Assembly (NCBI GenBank): GCA_947382485.1
Contig: CANCYS010000002.1
Coordinates: 62,001-126,000 of the forward strand
Reading direction: 5' to 3'
DNA from: an uncultured Clostridia bacterium
GTDB taxonomy: Bacteria > Bacillota > Clostridia > Christensenellales > UBA1242
Length of the DNA: 64,000 bases
Positions within the stretch are counted from its first letter, which is position 1; every line of letters starts with the position of its first letter. The notes below the pieces were generated by a model, which saw nothing but the letters and a program-made list of their open reading frames with translations, had not been told where the DNA came from and made no database searches. Of this stretch, positions 50,141-59,275 are shown one piece after another. The position numbers and the translations under genes are program-made.

Positions 50141-50776
50141 ATGGCAAAAGAAAAAATAGTTAAAGAGCAAATTGATAAATTGCTTTATGAAAAACAAGAA
50201 CTTGAAAAGGGAAACAAAATCATTGCAGGCATGGACGAAGTTGGTCGTGGGCCACTTGCAGGGCCAGTTTGTGTTTGCTGTGTCATCATGCCACTTGATG
50301 ATATCATTGAAGGAATTGATGACAGCAAAAAACTTTCAGAGAAAAAACGCAATTTGTTAGCAGAAGAAATAAAAAAGAAAGCAATTTCATATTCCATAGA
50401 AATGATAGACGAAAAAATAATTGATAAAATCAACATTTTAGAAGCAACAAAACAATGTATGAAAAATGCAGTTGAAAAAATGAATATAAAGCCAGATGTT
50501 GTTTTGGTTGATGCCATAAAAAGTCTTGATGTCGATGTCAAAGTTCGTGGAATCATTCATGGTGATGCAGTCAGTTACAACATTGGTGCAGCCAGCATAC
50601 TAGCAAAAGTCACACGTGACAATTTCATGATAAATCTTTCAAAAAAATATCCTGAATATGGCTTTGAAAAACATAAAGGCTATGGAACAAAGTTGCACAT
50701 TGAAGCAATCAAAACTCATGGGGTGACAGACGTTCACCGCAAAAGTTTTTTAAAATTTTTGAATGAAGAAAAATAG
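50141..50776 (+). CDS. rnhB: Ribonuclease HII
   Basis: A 211-residue enzyme removing RNA from RNA-DNA hybrids and single ribonucleotides. The catalytic start GMDEVGRGPLAGPV (about 28-41) holds Asp and Glu. VLVDAIKSL (about 125) and AASILAKVTRD (about 148-158) hold the other acidic residues, and the C-terminal YPEYGFEKHKGYGT...HRKSF is intact. It overlaps nothing; yraN starts 17 bases later. Confidence 0.95.
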   Translation: MAKEKIVKEQIDKLLYEKQELEKGNKIIAGMDEVGRGPLAGPVCVCCVIMPLDDIIEGIDDSKKLSEKKRNLLAEEIKKKAISYSIEMIDEKIIDKINILEATKQCMKNAVEKMNIKPDVVLVDAIKSLDVDVKVRGIIHGDAVSYNIGAASILAKVTRDNFMINLSKKYPEYGFEKHKGYGTKLHIEAIKTHGVTDVHRKSFLKFLNEEK

Positions 50777-50793
50777 TTGAAAAAGAGATAAAA

Positions 50794-51252
50794 ATGTTTA
50801 ATGAAAACACATGGAAAAATGGTGAAAAACTAGTCCAAAATTATATGAAAAAACATGGGTATAAATTAATATACACAAATTTTCCTTGTGTAGGAGTAGA
50901 ACTCGATATCGTTGCAATTTTGCCAGCAAAAGCAAATAAAAAGAATTTAAAACAAGAATTAACCAAAAAATTAAAAACTGCAAATTCTCGTGAATCTCGC
51001 AAAAATTTGAAACAAATTTATAAAAACTCTGTTCAAAATTTGAAAGATATGCTTGTTATAACCGAGGTGAAAGCAAGACTCACAGAAAAGTTTGGCAAAG
51101 GCTTCGAAGCAATTGATGCCAAGAAAAAACAGCACATCAAAAGAGGAGCAGAGTTTTTACTTAAAGATGAAAAATTAAGTAATCTTCAAGTCCGTTTTGA
51201 TGTTGCAAGCGTAGATGGAAATAAAATCACATACATTGAAAATGCCTTCTAA
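50794..51252 (+). CDS. YraN/UPF0102-family endonuclease-like protein with insertion
   Basis: A 152-residue protein. GEKLVQNYMKKHGYKLIYTNF (about 10-30), VELDIVAI (about 36-43), VITEVKARLTEKFGKGFEAIDAKKKQHIKRGAEFLL (about 87-123) and RFDVASVDG match the UPF0102 fold, a relative of Holliday-junction resolvases (the E/D...EVK metal site is kept). Most members have only about 10 residues between the LDIVA and EVK strands. Here about 45 Lys/Asn-rich residues are inserted. Role unknown; position after rnhB is conserved. Confidence 0.82.
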   Translation: MFNENTWKNGEKLVQNYMKKHGYKLIYTNFPCVGVELDIVAILPAKANKKNLKQELTKKLKTANSRESRKNLKQIYKNSVQNLKDMLVITEVKARLTEKFGKGFEAIDAKKKQHIKRGAEFLLKDEKLSNLQVRFDVASVDGNKITYIENAF

Positions 51253-51323
51253 AATATAATATCATATATTGACATGTAATATAATTTACTCTATAATATT
51301 TCAGGTATATTAAGGAGTAAATT

Positions 51324-51821
51324 ATGAAAACATTAAAACTTAACTTTGGCTTAATTGGAAGACTCTTGTTAAACACAGAACTTTTAAATAACACAAACAT
51401 ATCAAAATACTTATCACAAGATTTAATTGATAAGTTAAATAAAGAATATGTTGAATATATCCAAACAAAAAGAACAAAAGATGAATCAAAAGGAAATTTT
51501 GCATTTGAAGTTTCAAATGATAATTCTTCTGCACGACTTAGTTTTTTTGAATTTTGTACACCATTTTATCAAAGAACTTATTTAACCATTAATAATAGTG
51601 GAAAAGAAATTTGTGTACAAAGCAGATATTCAGTAGACACAAAAGGTCAAGAAACAAAATGGATAACAATAAACTGCGAAAATTCAGACCAAAAAGAAGA
51701 GTTATATTTAAATGAAAATAATGAATTTGCGAAGAAAGGCAAAATGTTTAAAATTTTGAAAAAGACAAGAGAAATGAAAATGCCAAAAGATACGCATTTT
51801 GAAATAGAATTTCATAATTAA
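51324..51821 (+). CDS. Protein of unknown function between yraN and rplS
   Basis: A 165-residue protein behind AAGGAG. It is soluble, mixed alpha/beta, with KLNFGLIGRLLLNTELLNN and a later region FFEFCTPFYQRTYLTINNSGKEICVQSRYS. No signal peptide or clear membrane helix. I do not recognise it. A plausible promoter region (TATAAT-like sequences at about 51290-51300) precedes it, and rplS has its own promoter, so it may be an insertion into this otherwise conserved neighbourhood. Confidence 0.55.
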   Translation: MKTLKLNFGLIGRLLLNTELLNNTNISKYLSQDLIDKLNKEYVEYIQTKRTKDESKGNFAFEVSNDNSSARLSFFEFCTPFYQRTYLTINNSGKEICVQSRYSVDTKGQETKWITINCENSDQKEELYLNENNEFAKKGKMFKILKKTREMKMPKDTHFEIEFHN

Positions 51822-51862
51822 GTTATAATAATAAAAATAATTCAATATTTTGTAAAAAACAC

Positions 51863-51891
51863 TTGATTTTAAAGTATATATTTGATATACT
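51863..51891 (+). promoter_or_regulatory. Promoter of rplS
   Basis: TTGATT (51863-51868), 17-base spacer, TATACT (51886-51891). Transcription would begin near 51898, leaving a 75-base leader. Confidence 0.6.
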
Positions 51892-51903
51892 TGCTTCGTA
51901 AAA

Positions 51904-51951
51904 CTGAGTGGTCCTCTGCGTTTTTGAGCTTGCACGAACACTCAATAACAT
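51904..51951 (+). promoter_or_regulatory. Probable L19 (rplS) leader structure
   Basis: Between promoter and start codon, TGAGTG and CACTCA can close a structure around GTCCTCTGCGTTTTTGAGC. Ribosomal protein L19 leaders are known in Bacillota 5' UTRs of rplS. The placement and the structured GC-richer core fit that class, but I cannot verify the covariance model by eye. Confidence 0.45.
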
Positions 51952-51972
51952 ACTACAAAAGGAGGCAAATCC

Positions 51973-52314
51973 ATGAATATCATTGATACAATTGAAAAAG
52001 AAGGTATGCGCACTGATATTCCTGCATTCAACATTGGTGACACAGTTAAAGTGTTTGTTAAAGTCGTTGAAGGAAACCGTGAAAGGTTGCAGGCATTTGA
52101 AGGTGTGGTAATAGCTCGCAAAAATGGTGGCATAAGAGAAACTTTCACTGTTCGTCGTATATCTTTTGGAATTGGTGTTGAGAGAACATTCCCAGTACAC
52201 TCTCCAAAAATCGACCATATTGAAATTGTTCGTAAGGGTGTTGTACGTCGTGCAAAACTTTACTATCTCAAAGGTAAAACAGCCAAAAATTCAAGAATTA
52301 AAGAAGCAAAATAA
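51973..52314 (+). CDS. rplS: 50S ribosomal protein L19
   Basis: A 113-residue protein. [73 protein letters not shown] is standard L19, lying at the 30S-50S interface. AGGAGG precedes the ATG. rplS is normally next to trmD; here it is separated by rbgA, rnhB, yraN and an unknown gene. Own promoter, leader and terminator. Confidence 0.97.
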   Translation: MNIIDTIEKEGMRTDIPAFNIGDTVKVFVKVVEGNRERLQAFEGVVIARKNGGIRETFTVRRISFGIGVERTFPVHSPKIDHIEIVRKGVVRRAKLYYLKGKTAKNSRIKEAK

Positions 52315-52325
52315 ATCAAATTTTC

Positions 52326-52356
52326 AAAGATATGAAAAAATTTCATATCTTTTTTT
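52326..52356 (+). terminator. Rho-independent terminator of rplS
   Basis: AAAGATATGAAA-AAA-TTTCATATCTTT plus T's. Confidence 0.85.
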
Positions 52357-52422
52357 ATTGTTCAAATAATTGCTTTTGTTTTAATAAAAATTTGTGTTAT
52401 CATATTTTGGAGGTAAAAAATA

Positions 52423-53949
52423 ATGTTTTCAAAAATTTCATGTTTTGGTCTGCTTGGACTAAATGGTTTTAAAATAGATGTAGAAGTAGACACAGGACTT
52501 GGGCTTCCATCATATGACATTGTTGGGCTTCCAGACACTGCTGTAAAAGAATCTAAGGAAAGAGTTCGTTCAGCAATCAAAAATTCTGGTTATAAATTTC
52601 CTAGCAACAAAATCACAATCAATCTTGCACCAGCAAATGTAAAGAAAGCAGGTGCAAATTTTGATTTGCCAATCGCAGTAGCAATTCTTGCATCAAACGG
52701 AATAATAGAATCAAATAAACATAACAATTTTATTATTATTGGTGAGCTAGGGTTAGATGGCGGTGTAAGGTCAGTCATGGGAATTTTGCCTGCACTTATT
52801 TCAGCACGAAAACTTGGTTACACAAATTTTATAGTTCCAAAACAAAATGAAAAAGAAGCAAGTTACATTGATGGCGTAAATGTTTATGCCGTATCAAATC
52901 TTTCAGAAACCGTTGCGTTTTTAAATAACAATTTAAATCTTCTTCCAGTTGAAAAAGCAATTTGGAAAGGCGAAAAATCTGATAAAATAACAGAAGATTT
53001 TTGTAGAGTCAAAGGACAAGCCCTCGCAAAAAGAGCAATAGAAATTGCGGTCAGTGGTGGGCATAACATAATCATGGTTGGTGCACCAGGTGCAGGAAAA
53101 ACAATGATAGCAAAATGTATACCTTCAATCATGCCAAACCTCACTTTTGATGAAGCACTAGAAATCACAAAAGTTCATTCAATAGCAGGTGAACTAGATT
53201 TATCTCGTGGAGTTGTAAGTTCAAGACCATTTAGAAGTCCGCATCACACAGCATCAACAGTTGCACTCACTGGTGGTGGAAAAGATGCCAAGCCAGGCGA
53301 AGTAAGTTTGGCAAGCAATGGTGTTTTATTTCTTGACGAACTTCCAGAATATTCAAGGTCAACCCTTGAAACACTTCGTCAACCACTTGAAGATGGAGTC
53401 ATCACTGTTTCAAGAGCAAGTGGAACATTTGAATATCCAGCAAATTTCATGTTGGTTGCAAGCATGAATCCATGTCCATGTGGAAACTATGGCGTAAGTG
53501 GGGCAGTTTGCACTTGTTCACCAAATGCAATACAAAACTATTTAAAACGCCTTTCAGGACCACTTCTTGATAGAATTGATTTGAAGATAGATGTCGAAAG
53601 AGTGGCATTTTTAGACATAACAAGCAAACAACTCGAAGAGCCAAGCAGTGAAATAAAAAAGAGAGTAGACAAAGCAAGACAAATTCAAAATGAAAGGTTT
53701 AAAGGAACAGGTGTTCACACCAATGCAAAAATGACATCAAAAATGATAAATGAATTTTGCAAACTTGATAGCCAGTCAGAAAAGTTAATGGAACTTGCAT
53801 TTGAAAAATATCACATTTCTGCTCGTGGCTACACAAGGCTTCTTAAAGTTGCACGAACAATAGCAGACCTTGATGGCTCAGAAAATATTCAATCAAACCA
53901 TATTGCCGAAGCACTTGCATATCGAAATATAGATAAGTTTCAAATGTGA
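52423..53949 (+). CDS. ComM/YifB-type Mg-chelatase-like AAA+ ATPase
   Basis: A 508-residue protein. N-terminal LonC-like domain (residues 1-170) with GLPDTAVKESKERVRSAIKNSGYKFP. AAA+ core has Walker A GAPGAGKTMIAK (about 218-229), FRSPHHTASTVALTGGG, Walker B GVLFLDELPEY (about 302-312) and a CxC cluster in MNPCPCGNYG...CTC. The C-terminal lid contains the conserved ARGYTRLLKVARTIADL. ComM is a branch-migration helicase in natural transformation; dprA follows, supporting a role with incoming DNA. Confidence 0.92.
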   Translation: MFSKISCFGLLGLNGFKIDVEVDTGLGLPSYDIVGLPDTAVKESKERVRSAIKNSGYKFPSNKITINLAPANVKKAGANFDLPIAVAILASNGIIESNKHNNFIIIGELGLDGGVRSVMGILPALISARKLGYTNFIVPKQNEKEASYIDGVNVYAVSNLSETVAFLNNNLNLLPVEKAIWKGEKSDKITEDFCRVKGQALAKRAIEIAVSGGHNIIMVGAPGAGKTMIAKCIPSIMPNLTFDEALEITKVHSIAGELDLSRGVVSSRPFRSPHHTASTVALTGGGKDAKPGEVSLASNGVLFLDELPEYSRSTLETLRQPLEDGVITVSRASGTFEYPANFMLVASMNPCPCGNYGVSGAVCTCSPNAIQNYLKRLSGPLLDRIDLKIDVERVAFLDITSKQLEEPSSEIKKRVDKARQIQNERFKGTGVHTNAKMTSKMINEFCKLDSQSEKLMELAFEKYHISARGYTRLLKVARTIADLDGSENIQSNHIAEALAYRNIDKFQM

Positions 53950-54012
53950 TTGTAATAGTTAATATAAGTTCTCACATTAAAAATTTGATTGTTAAATAAT
54001 AGGATAATAAAA

Positions 54013-55098
54013 ATGTTAAATAACGATGAACTCGGACTAATATGGTTCGACTACAATGATATAAGTTTTTCAAAAGTAGAAAAAATTCTGCATGAGTTTA
54101 ATGAAATAAATGACATTTTTGATGCAGAAAAAGTAAAAAATGCGAAATTAGATGCAATAGATAAATCTTTAAAAGATAAACTTCTCTCAGTTAATTTTGA
54201 AAATTTTAAAGAAAAAATTGAAGATGAATTATATAAATATGGCATAAGTGCCATAACTTTTGTTTCAAAAACTTATCCAGAAAAATTAAAAAATATAGAT
54301 AATCCACCACTTGTTTTATACACAAAAGGTGACATAAGTTTGCTTAACAAAAAATCAATTTCAATAGTCGGAACAAGAAAACCATCAGACTATGGCAAAA
54401 TAGTTTGTGAAAAATTCACCAAAGAATTGTCGGGTGCTGGGCTTGTCACAGTTTCAGGACTTGCTTATGGAACAGACACCATAGTTGCCGAAACAACAAT
54501 AAAAAATGGTGGCAAAACAATAGCCGTTCTCGCAGGTGGTTTAGACTCAATTTATCCCGCACAAAACAAATCGCTTTCAAAGCGAATTGAAGAAAATGGA
54601 CTTCTTGTTTCAGAATATAGAATCGGAATACGTCCACAAAATTATTCTTTTGTAAATAGAAACAGAATTGTTTCTGCACTTGGTCTTGGCACACTCATTG
54701 TCGAAGCAGGCAAAATCAGTGGAACAATAACCACTGCACGATTTGCCATTGAACAAGGCAGAGAACTTTTTGTTGTGCCAGGAAATATTTATTCTTTGCA
54801 GTCAGAAGGCACAAACAATTTAATAAATGAAATACCCGACACATTCACAATTTCGCCAGAACGAATTTTGTTTAAACTCAAAATAAAAAAGAAAGACACA
54901 TCAAATCAAACTCAAAGTGTGCAAGTTGATTTAAATGAAAGTAAGGTGCTTTCTTTGCTGAGTGAAAAAGAACTTTCGTTTGATGAACTTTGTGAAAAAT
55001 CGCAAATCAAGCCATCCGTTCTTTCAGCACTTTTAATAAAAATGGAAATGTTAGACCTTGTCAAAAAAGGTGACAGCAACACTTATTTTAAATATTAA
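54013..55098 (+). CDS. dprA: DNA processing protein DprA
   Basis: A 361-residue protein starting at ATG 54013 (weak AGGAT binding site). A variable N-terminal domain (about 1-80) is followed by the Rossmann-like core: YPEKLKNIDNPPLVLYTKG, ISIVGTRKPSDYG (about 113-125), SGLAYGTDTIVAE, IAVLAGGLDSIYPAQN (about 167-182), SEYRIG, and RNRIVSALGLGTLIVEAG. A winged-helix domain ends it. DprA loads RecA on single-stranded DNA during transformation or recombination. Confidence 0.94.
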   Translation: MLNNDELGLIWFDYNDISFSKVEKILHEFNEINDIFDAEKVKNAKLDAIDKSLKDKLLSVNFENFKEKIEDELYKYGISAITFVSKTYPEKLKNIDNPPLVLYTKGDISLLNKKSISIVGTRKPSDYGKIVCEKFTKELSGAGLVTVSGLAYGTDTIVAETTIKNGGKTIAVLAGGLDSIYPAQNKSLSKRIEENGLLVSEYRIGIRPQNYSFVNRNRIVSALGLGTLIVEAGKISGTITTARFAIEQGRELFVVPGNIYSLQSEGTNNLINEIPDTFTISPERILFKLKIKKKDTSNQTQSVQVDLNESKVLSLLSEKELSFDELCEKSQIKPSVLSALLIKMEMLDLVKKGDSNTYFKY

Positions 55099-55287
55099 AA
55101 TAAGATTTTATGTTGAAAATAAAATAAAAAAATAATTGTAAAATTTTAAAAATTTAGATTTGACAAAATCATTTAAAAAATTTAAAATTTTAATTTGTAT
55201 CGTGCTTGAAGAGTAATTTTTGCTTAAATAGATGTTTGACAATTTATTTGGCACTATGATAAAGTAAGACAAATTGAAGGAGAAATT

Positions 55288-57450
55288 ATGAAACTTGTTT
55301 TGATAGAAGGACCTGGTAAAAAAGATAGTGTACAACATTATCTTGGGAAAGATTATAAGGTTATGCCAACGTTCGGACATTGCCGTGACCTTCCAGTAAA
55401 GGGACTTGGAGTAGATGTAAAAAATAATTTTGAGCCTGAATATGTAGTTGTTGCAGACCACAAAAAAACTGTTGATGCAATAAAAAAAGAAATGAAAAAA
55501 GCAGATGGAGTCATCTTTGCATCCGACCCTGACCGTGAAGGAGAGGCAATCGCATGGCACATGTGTTATCTTTTAGATATAGATCCAAAAACAAATTGTC
55601 GTATAACATATAATGAAATCAGTGAAACTGCTGTCAATGAAGCAATTGCAAATCCAAGACCAATAGATGACAAACTTGTAAATGCTCAGCAAGCAAGACG
55701 AGTTCTTGACAGACTTGTGGGTTACAAAATTTCACCAATACTTTGCAAAAAAATTCAAAACAATTTGTCAGCAGGTCGTGTGCAGTCAGTCACACTCAGA
55801 CTCGTAGTTGATAGAGAAAGAGAAATTTTAAACTTCAAGCCAGAAGAATATTGGACACTTCAAGTCACTCTCAAAAAAGATGATGGAACAACTGAAACAT
55901 TCAAAGCAGTTTTAGAAGCAGGAAAAGATAAAGCAATCAAGTCCAAAGAAGAAATGGACAAAATTGTTGAAGCAATCTTAGGAAAAGAGTTTACTGCTGT
56001 AAATGTAAAAAAATCCGTAACAAAATCTCAACCAAGTGCACCATTCACAACATCAACCATGCAACAAGAAGCACTCAACAAACTTGGAATGAGTTTAAAA
56101 ACCACAAGTGCAACCGCACAGGTTTTATATGAAGGTGTAGAAATTGCAGGAAAAGGTAAACAACCACTCGTAACATACATCAGAACAGACTCTGTTCGTA
56201 TCGCACCAGAAGCACAAGCAAAAGCCAAAAAGTTCATAATAGAAAATTTTGGCGAAAAATATACAACCGAAAAGCCAAGGTCATTCAAAAACAAAAAGGA
56301 CGCACAAGATGCACACGAAGCAATTCGTCCAATTTCACTTAATTATCGTCCAGAAGATTTAAAAGATAAAATCCAAAAGAATGAGTATAGGCTCTATAAA
56401 CTTATATATGATAGATTTCTTGCCAGTCAAATGTCAGAAGCAACCTACAATTCACTTTCAGTAGAATTTGAATGTAGCGGTTACAAGTTCAAAACCACAG
56501 GCAGAAGTTTAATTTTCGATGGCTACACAGCAATTTATAACAACCAGTCACAAGAAGATGATGAAGTTTCATCAAAACTTCCAAATATCGAAAAGGGTGA
56601 CAAGTTTATTTCACAGGAAACAAAGCCAGAACAAAAGTGGACAAAACCACCAGCAAGATACACCGAAGCAAGCCTTGTAAAAGCAATGGAAGAAAAGGGA
56701 ATCGGCAGACCATCAACCTACACTCAGTCAGTTTCAACACTTTTCACAAGAAATTATGTAGAAAAAGATGGAAAAGCAATCAAACCAACAGAACTTGGTT
56801 TCGTAGTTGTAGATATGCTCATAAAATTCTTCCCAGACATAATGGACGTAGGCTTCACTGCTGGAATGGAAAACAACCTTGACGACATTGAATATGAAGG
56901 AAAAGATTGGCATCAAGTGTTAACAGAATTTTATGGTTCGTTTGATGAAGCCGTAAAAAATGCACAAAAAGATGGAACAAAAGCAAAACTTCCAGAAGAA
57001 GTCAGTGATGTTGCTTGCGACAAGTGTGGTGCAATGATGGTCATAAGAACTGGTAGATATGGAAAATTCTTGGCTTGTCCAAACTTTCCAACTTGCAAAA
57101 ACACCAAACCACTTGAAGAAGATTTCCCAATAGAAGCAAAATGCCCAAATTGTGGAAAGAATATAAAAAGATTGAAATCAAAAAGAGGCAAAGTTTTCTA
57201 TGGCTGTGAAGGTTATCCAGACTGCACATATATGTCATGGGATATCCCAGCTGGTGAAAAATGTCCAAATTGCTCAGAAGATATGATTGTAAAATTATAT
57301 AAAAATTCAAAAACCATTTCTTGTAAAAGTTGTGGATATTCGAGAAAAGAAGATTATAATGGAACAGTACAAGCAGAGGAAGAATTAAGTCAAGAAAGTG
57401 CGATTGATATATTAAATAAATTAGATGAGCAAAATGAAAAACAAAGTTAA
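55288..57450 (+). CDS. topA: DNA topoisomerase I
   Basis: A 720-residue type IA topoisomerase relaxing negative supercoils. TOPRIM domain: LVLIEGPGKKDSVQHYLG (about 3-20; the family's ESPxK reads EGPGK but keeps Glu) and FASDPDREGEAIAWH (about 77-91). Active-site Tyr in VTYIRTDSVRIA (about 292-303). Three C-terminal zinc fingers follow: CDKCG...CPNFPTC, CPNCG...CEGYPDC, CPNCS...CKSCG. Its 3' end overlaps trmFO by 26 bases, starting an operon topA-trmFO-hslV-hslU. Confidence 0.96.
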   Translation: MKLVLIEGPGKKDSVQHYLGKDYKVMPTFGHCRDLPVKGLGVDVKNNFEPEYVVVADHKKTVDAIKKEMKKADGVIFASDPDREGEAIAWHMCYLLDIDPKTNCRITYNEISETAVNEAIANPRPIDDKLVNAQQARRVLDRLVGYKISPILCKKIQNNLSAGRVQSVTLRLVVDREREILNFKPEEYWTLQVTLKKDDGTTETFKAVLEAGKDKAIKSKEEMDKIVEAILGKEFTAVNVKKSVTKSQPSAPFTTSTMQQEALNKLGMSLKTTSATAQVLYEGVEIAGKGKQPLVTYIRTDSVRIAPEAQAKAKKFIIENFGEKYTTEKPRSFKNKKDAQDAHEAIRPISLNYRPEDLKDKIQKNEYRLYKLIYDRFLASQMSEATYNSLSVEFECSGYKFKTTGRSLIFDGYTAIYNNQSQEDDEVSSKLPNIEKGDKFISQETKPEQKWTKPPARYTEASLVKAMEEKGIGRPSTYTQSVSTLFTRNYVEKDGKAIKPTELGFVVVDMLIKFFPDIMDVGFTAGMENNLDDIEYEGKDWHQVLTEFYGSFDEAVKNAQKDGTKAKLPEEVSDVACDKCGAMMVIRTGRYGKFLACPNFPTCKNTKPLEEDFPIEAKCPNCGKNIKRLKSKRGKVFYGCEGYPDCTYMSWDIPAGEKCPNCSEDMIVKLYKNSKTISCKSCGYSRKEDYNGTVQAEEELSQESAIDILNKLDEQNEKQS

Positions 57451-58744
57451 TGTAATTGGTTGTGGACTAGCGGGAGCAGAAGCAACCTATCAATTATCAA
57501 AAAGGGGAATTTTGGTTGAGCTTTATGAAATGAAGCCAACCAAATTTTCTCCTGCACACACAAATCCAAATTTTGCAGAAGTAGTGTGTTCAAACTCATT
57601 TAAAAGTGATGAACTCTCAACAGCATCAGGTTGTCTAAAAGCCGAAATGCGTGAACTAGACAGTTTAATTTTAAAGTGTGCAGAAAAAGCAAAAGTTCCA
57701 GCAGGGTCAGCACTTGCTGTCGATAGAAACAAATTCAGTGAAATTGTCACAAATGAAATAAAAAATTTAAAAGGCGTCACCATACATAATGAAGAAGTCA
57801 AAACCATCGACACCACAAATTTAACAATCATTGCAACAGGCCCACTCACAAGTGATGCACTTTCAAGTGAAATTGCAAAACTGCTTGGAAGTGAAAGTTT
57901 GCATTTCTATGATGCGTCTGCACCAGTCGTTGATGCCGAAACCATCGACATGACCAAGGTGTTCAAAGATGCAAGATATGGCAAGGGTGAAAGTGACTAT
58001 ATTAATTGTCCAATGAATAAAGATGAGTACTATGCCTTTGTCGATGCACTCACATCTGCCGAAAGAGTAGAACTCCATGAGTTTGAAAAAGCGGAAATCT
58101 TTGAAGGTTGCATGCCAGTTGAAGTCATGGCATCAAGAGGCAGAGAATCTCTCAGATTCGGCACACTTCGTCCAGTTGGGTTTAGGTATGAAAATGGAGA
58201 AAGACCATATGCCGTTGTGCAACTAAGAAAAGAAAGCACAGAAAATGAACTGTACAACTTGGTCGGTTTCCAAACAAATTTAAAGTTTGGTGAACAAAAA
58301 AGAGTATTTTCAATGATACCAGCACTTAAAAATGCAGACTTTGTAAAATATGGAGTCATGCACCGAAACAGTTACATTTGTGCACCAAAACACTTAAATT
58401 TTGATTTCAGTTTAAAGAAAAACGAAAACATATACATCGCAGGACAGCTCTCTGGCGTCGAAGGATACATGGAAAGCACAGCCAGTGGACTTGTTGCAGG
58501 AATAGCCCTAGCAAACAAAATACACGGAAAATCTCTTGATATTCTTCCAAAAACCACTATAATTGGAGCTATAACAAACTATATCTGCACAGCAAGTAGT
58601 GAAAATTTTCAACCAATGAATGCAAACTTTGGAATACTTCCTGCGTTAGATGTGATAATTAAAGATAAATCACAAAGAAAACTTGCTTATAGCGAGCGAG
58701 CAATTCAAGATATAAAAAAGTATAAGGAGCAAAATTTATGTTAG
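57425..58744 (+). CDS. trmFO: tRNA uracil-54 methyltransferase TrmFO
   Basis: A 439-residue FAD- and folate-dependent enzyme making ribothymidine at tRNA position 54. FAD loop [17 protein letters not shown] (about 8-24). Catalytic cysteines lie in [11 protein letters not shown] (about 54-64) and FEGCMPVE (about 221-228). [20 protein letters not shown] (about 340-359) closes the FAD site. ATG at 57425 lies inside topA; the ATG three codons later is also possible. hslV overlaps its end by seven bases. Confidence 0.95.
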   Translation: MSKMKNKVNVIGCGLAGAEATYQLSKRGILVELYEMKPTKFSPAHTNPNFAEVVCSNSFKSDELSTASGCLKAEMRELDSLILKCAEKAKVPAGSALAVDRNKFSEIVTNEIKNLKGVTIHNEEVKTIDTTNLTIIATGPLTSDALSSEIAKLLGSESLHFYDASAPVVDAETIDMTKVFKDARYGKGESDYINCPMNKDEYYAFVDALTSAERVELHEFEKAEIFEGCMPVEVMASRGRESLRFGTLRPVGFRYENGERPYAVVQLRKESTENELYNLVGFQTNLKFGEQKRVFSMIPALKNADFVKYGVMHRNSYICAPKHLNFDFSLKKNENIYIAGQLSGVEGYMESTASGLVAGIALANKIHGKSLDILPKTTIIGAITNYICTASSENFQPMNANFGILPALDVIIKDKSQRKLAYSERAIQDIKKYKEQNLC

Positions 58745-59274
58745 AACTAAGAGGAACAACAATAATTGGCGTAAAAAAAGATGACAAAATTGTTCTTGCT
58801 GGTGACGGACAAGTCACAGCAGGTGAGCACACAATTTTCAAAGGTAATGCCAGAAAAGTAAGAAGAATTTTCAATGACAAAGTTGTAATCGGTTTTGCAG
58901 GTTCAACTGCTGACGCATTCAATCTTTGTGAACATTTTGAAAAAATGCTTGAAAAATATTCAGGCAATTTAGAGCGTGCTGCTGTCGAACTTGCACTACT
59001 TTGGAGAAGTGACAAAGGCATACGCCAACTCGATGCCATGATGATTGCAGCAGACAAAAATCAACTGCTCATCATTTCAGGAAATGGTGATGTGTTTGAA
59101 CCAGAAGGTGGTGTGTGTGCAATCGGTTCTGGCGGAAACTATGCACTTTCTGCTGGAAAAGCACTATATGAAAACACCAACTTGTCAGCAAAAGAAATTG
59201 CAGAAAAAGCAATGAAAATTGCAGGACAAATTTGCGTATACACAAATGACCATATCACAGTTGAGGAGGTGTAA
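58738..59274 (+). CDS. hslV: ATP-dependent protease subunit HslV
   Basis: A 178-residue N-terminal-nucleophile peptidase. Cleavage after MLELRG exposes TTIIGV; the catalytic Thr, AGDGQVTAG (Asp17 region) and NARKVRR (Lys33 region) are present, with [15 protein letters not shown] near 130. It is the Thr form, not the Ser form of Bacillus ClpQ. AAGGAG precedes ATG inside trmFO. hslU follows at once. Confidence 0.96.
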   Translation: MLELRGTTIIGVKKDDKIVLAGDGQVTAGEHTIFKGNARKVRRIFNDKVVIGFAGSTADAFNLCEHFEKMLEKYSGNLERAAVELALLWRSDKGIRQLDAMMIAADKNQLLIISGNGDVFEPEGGVCAIGSGGNYALSAGKALYENTNLSAKEIAEKAMKIAGQICVYTNDHITVEEV

Positions 59275-59275
59275 A

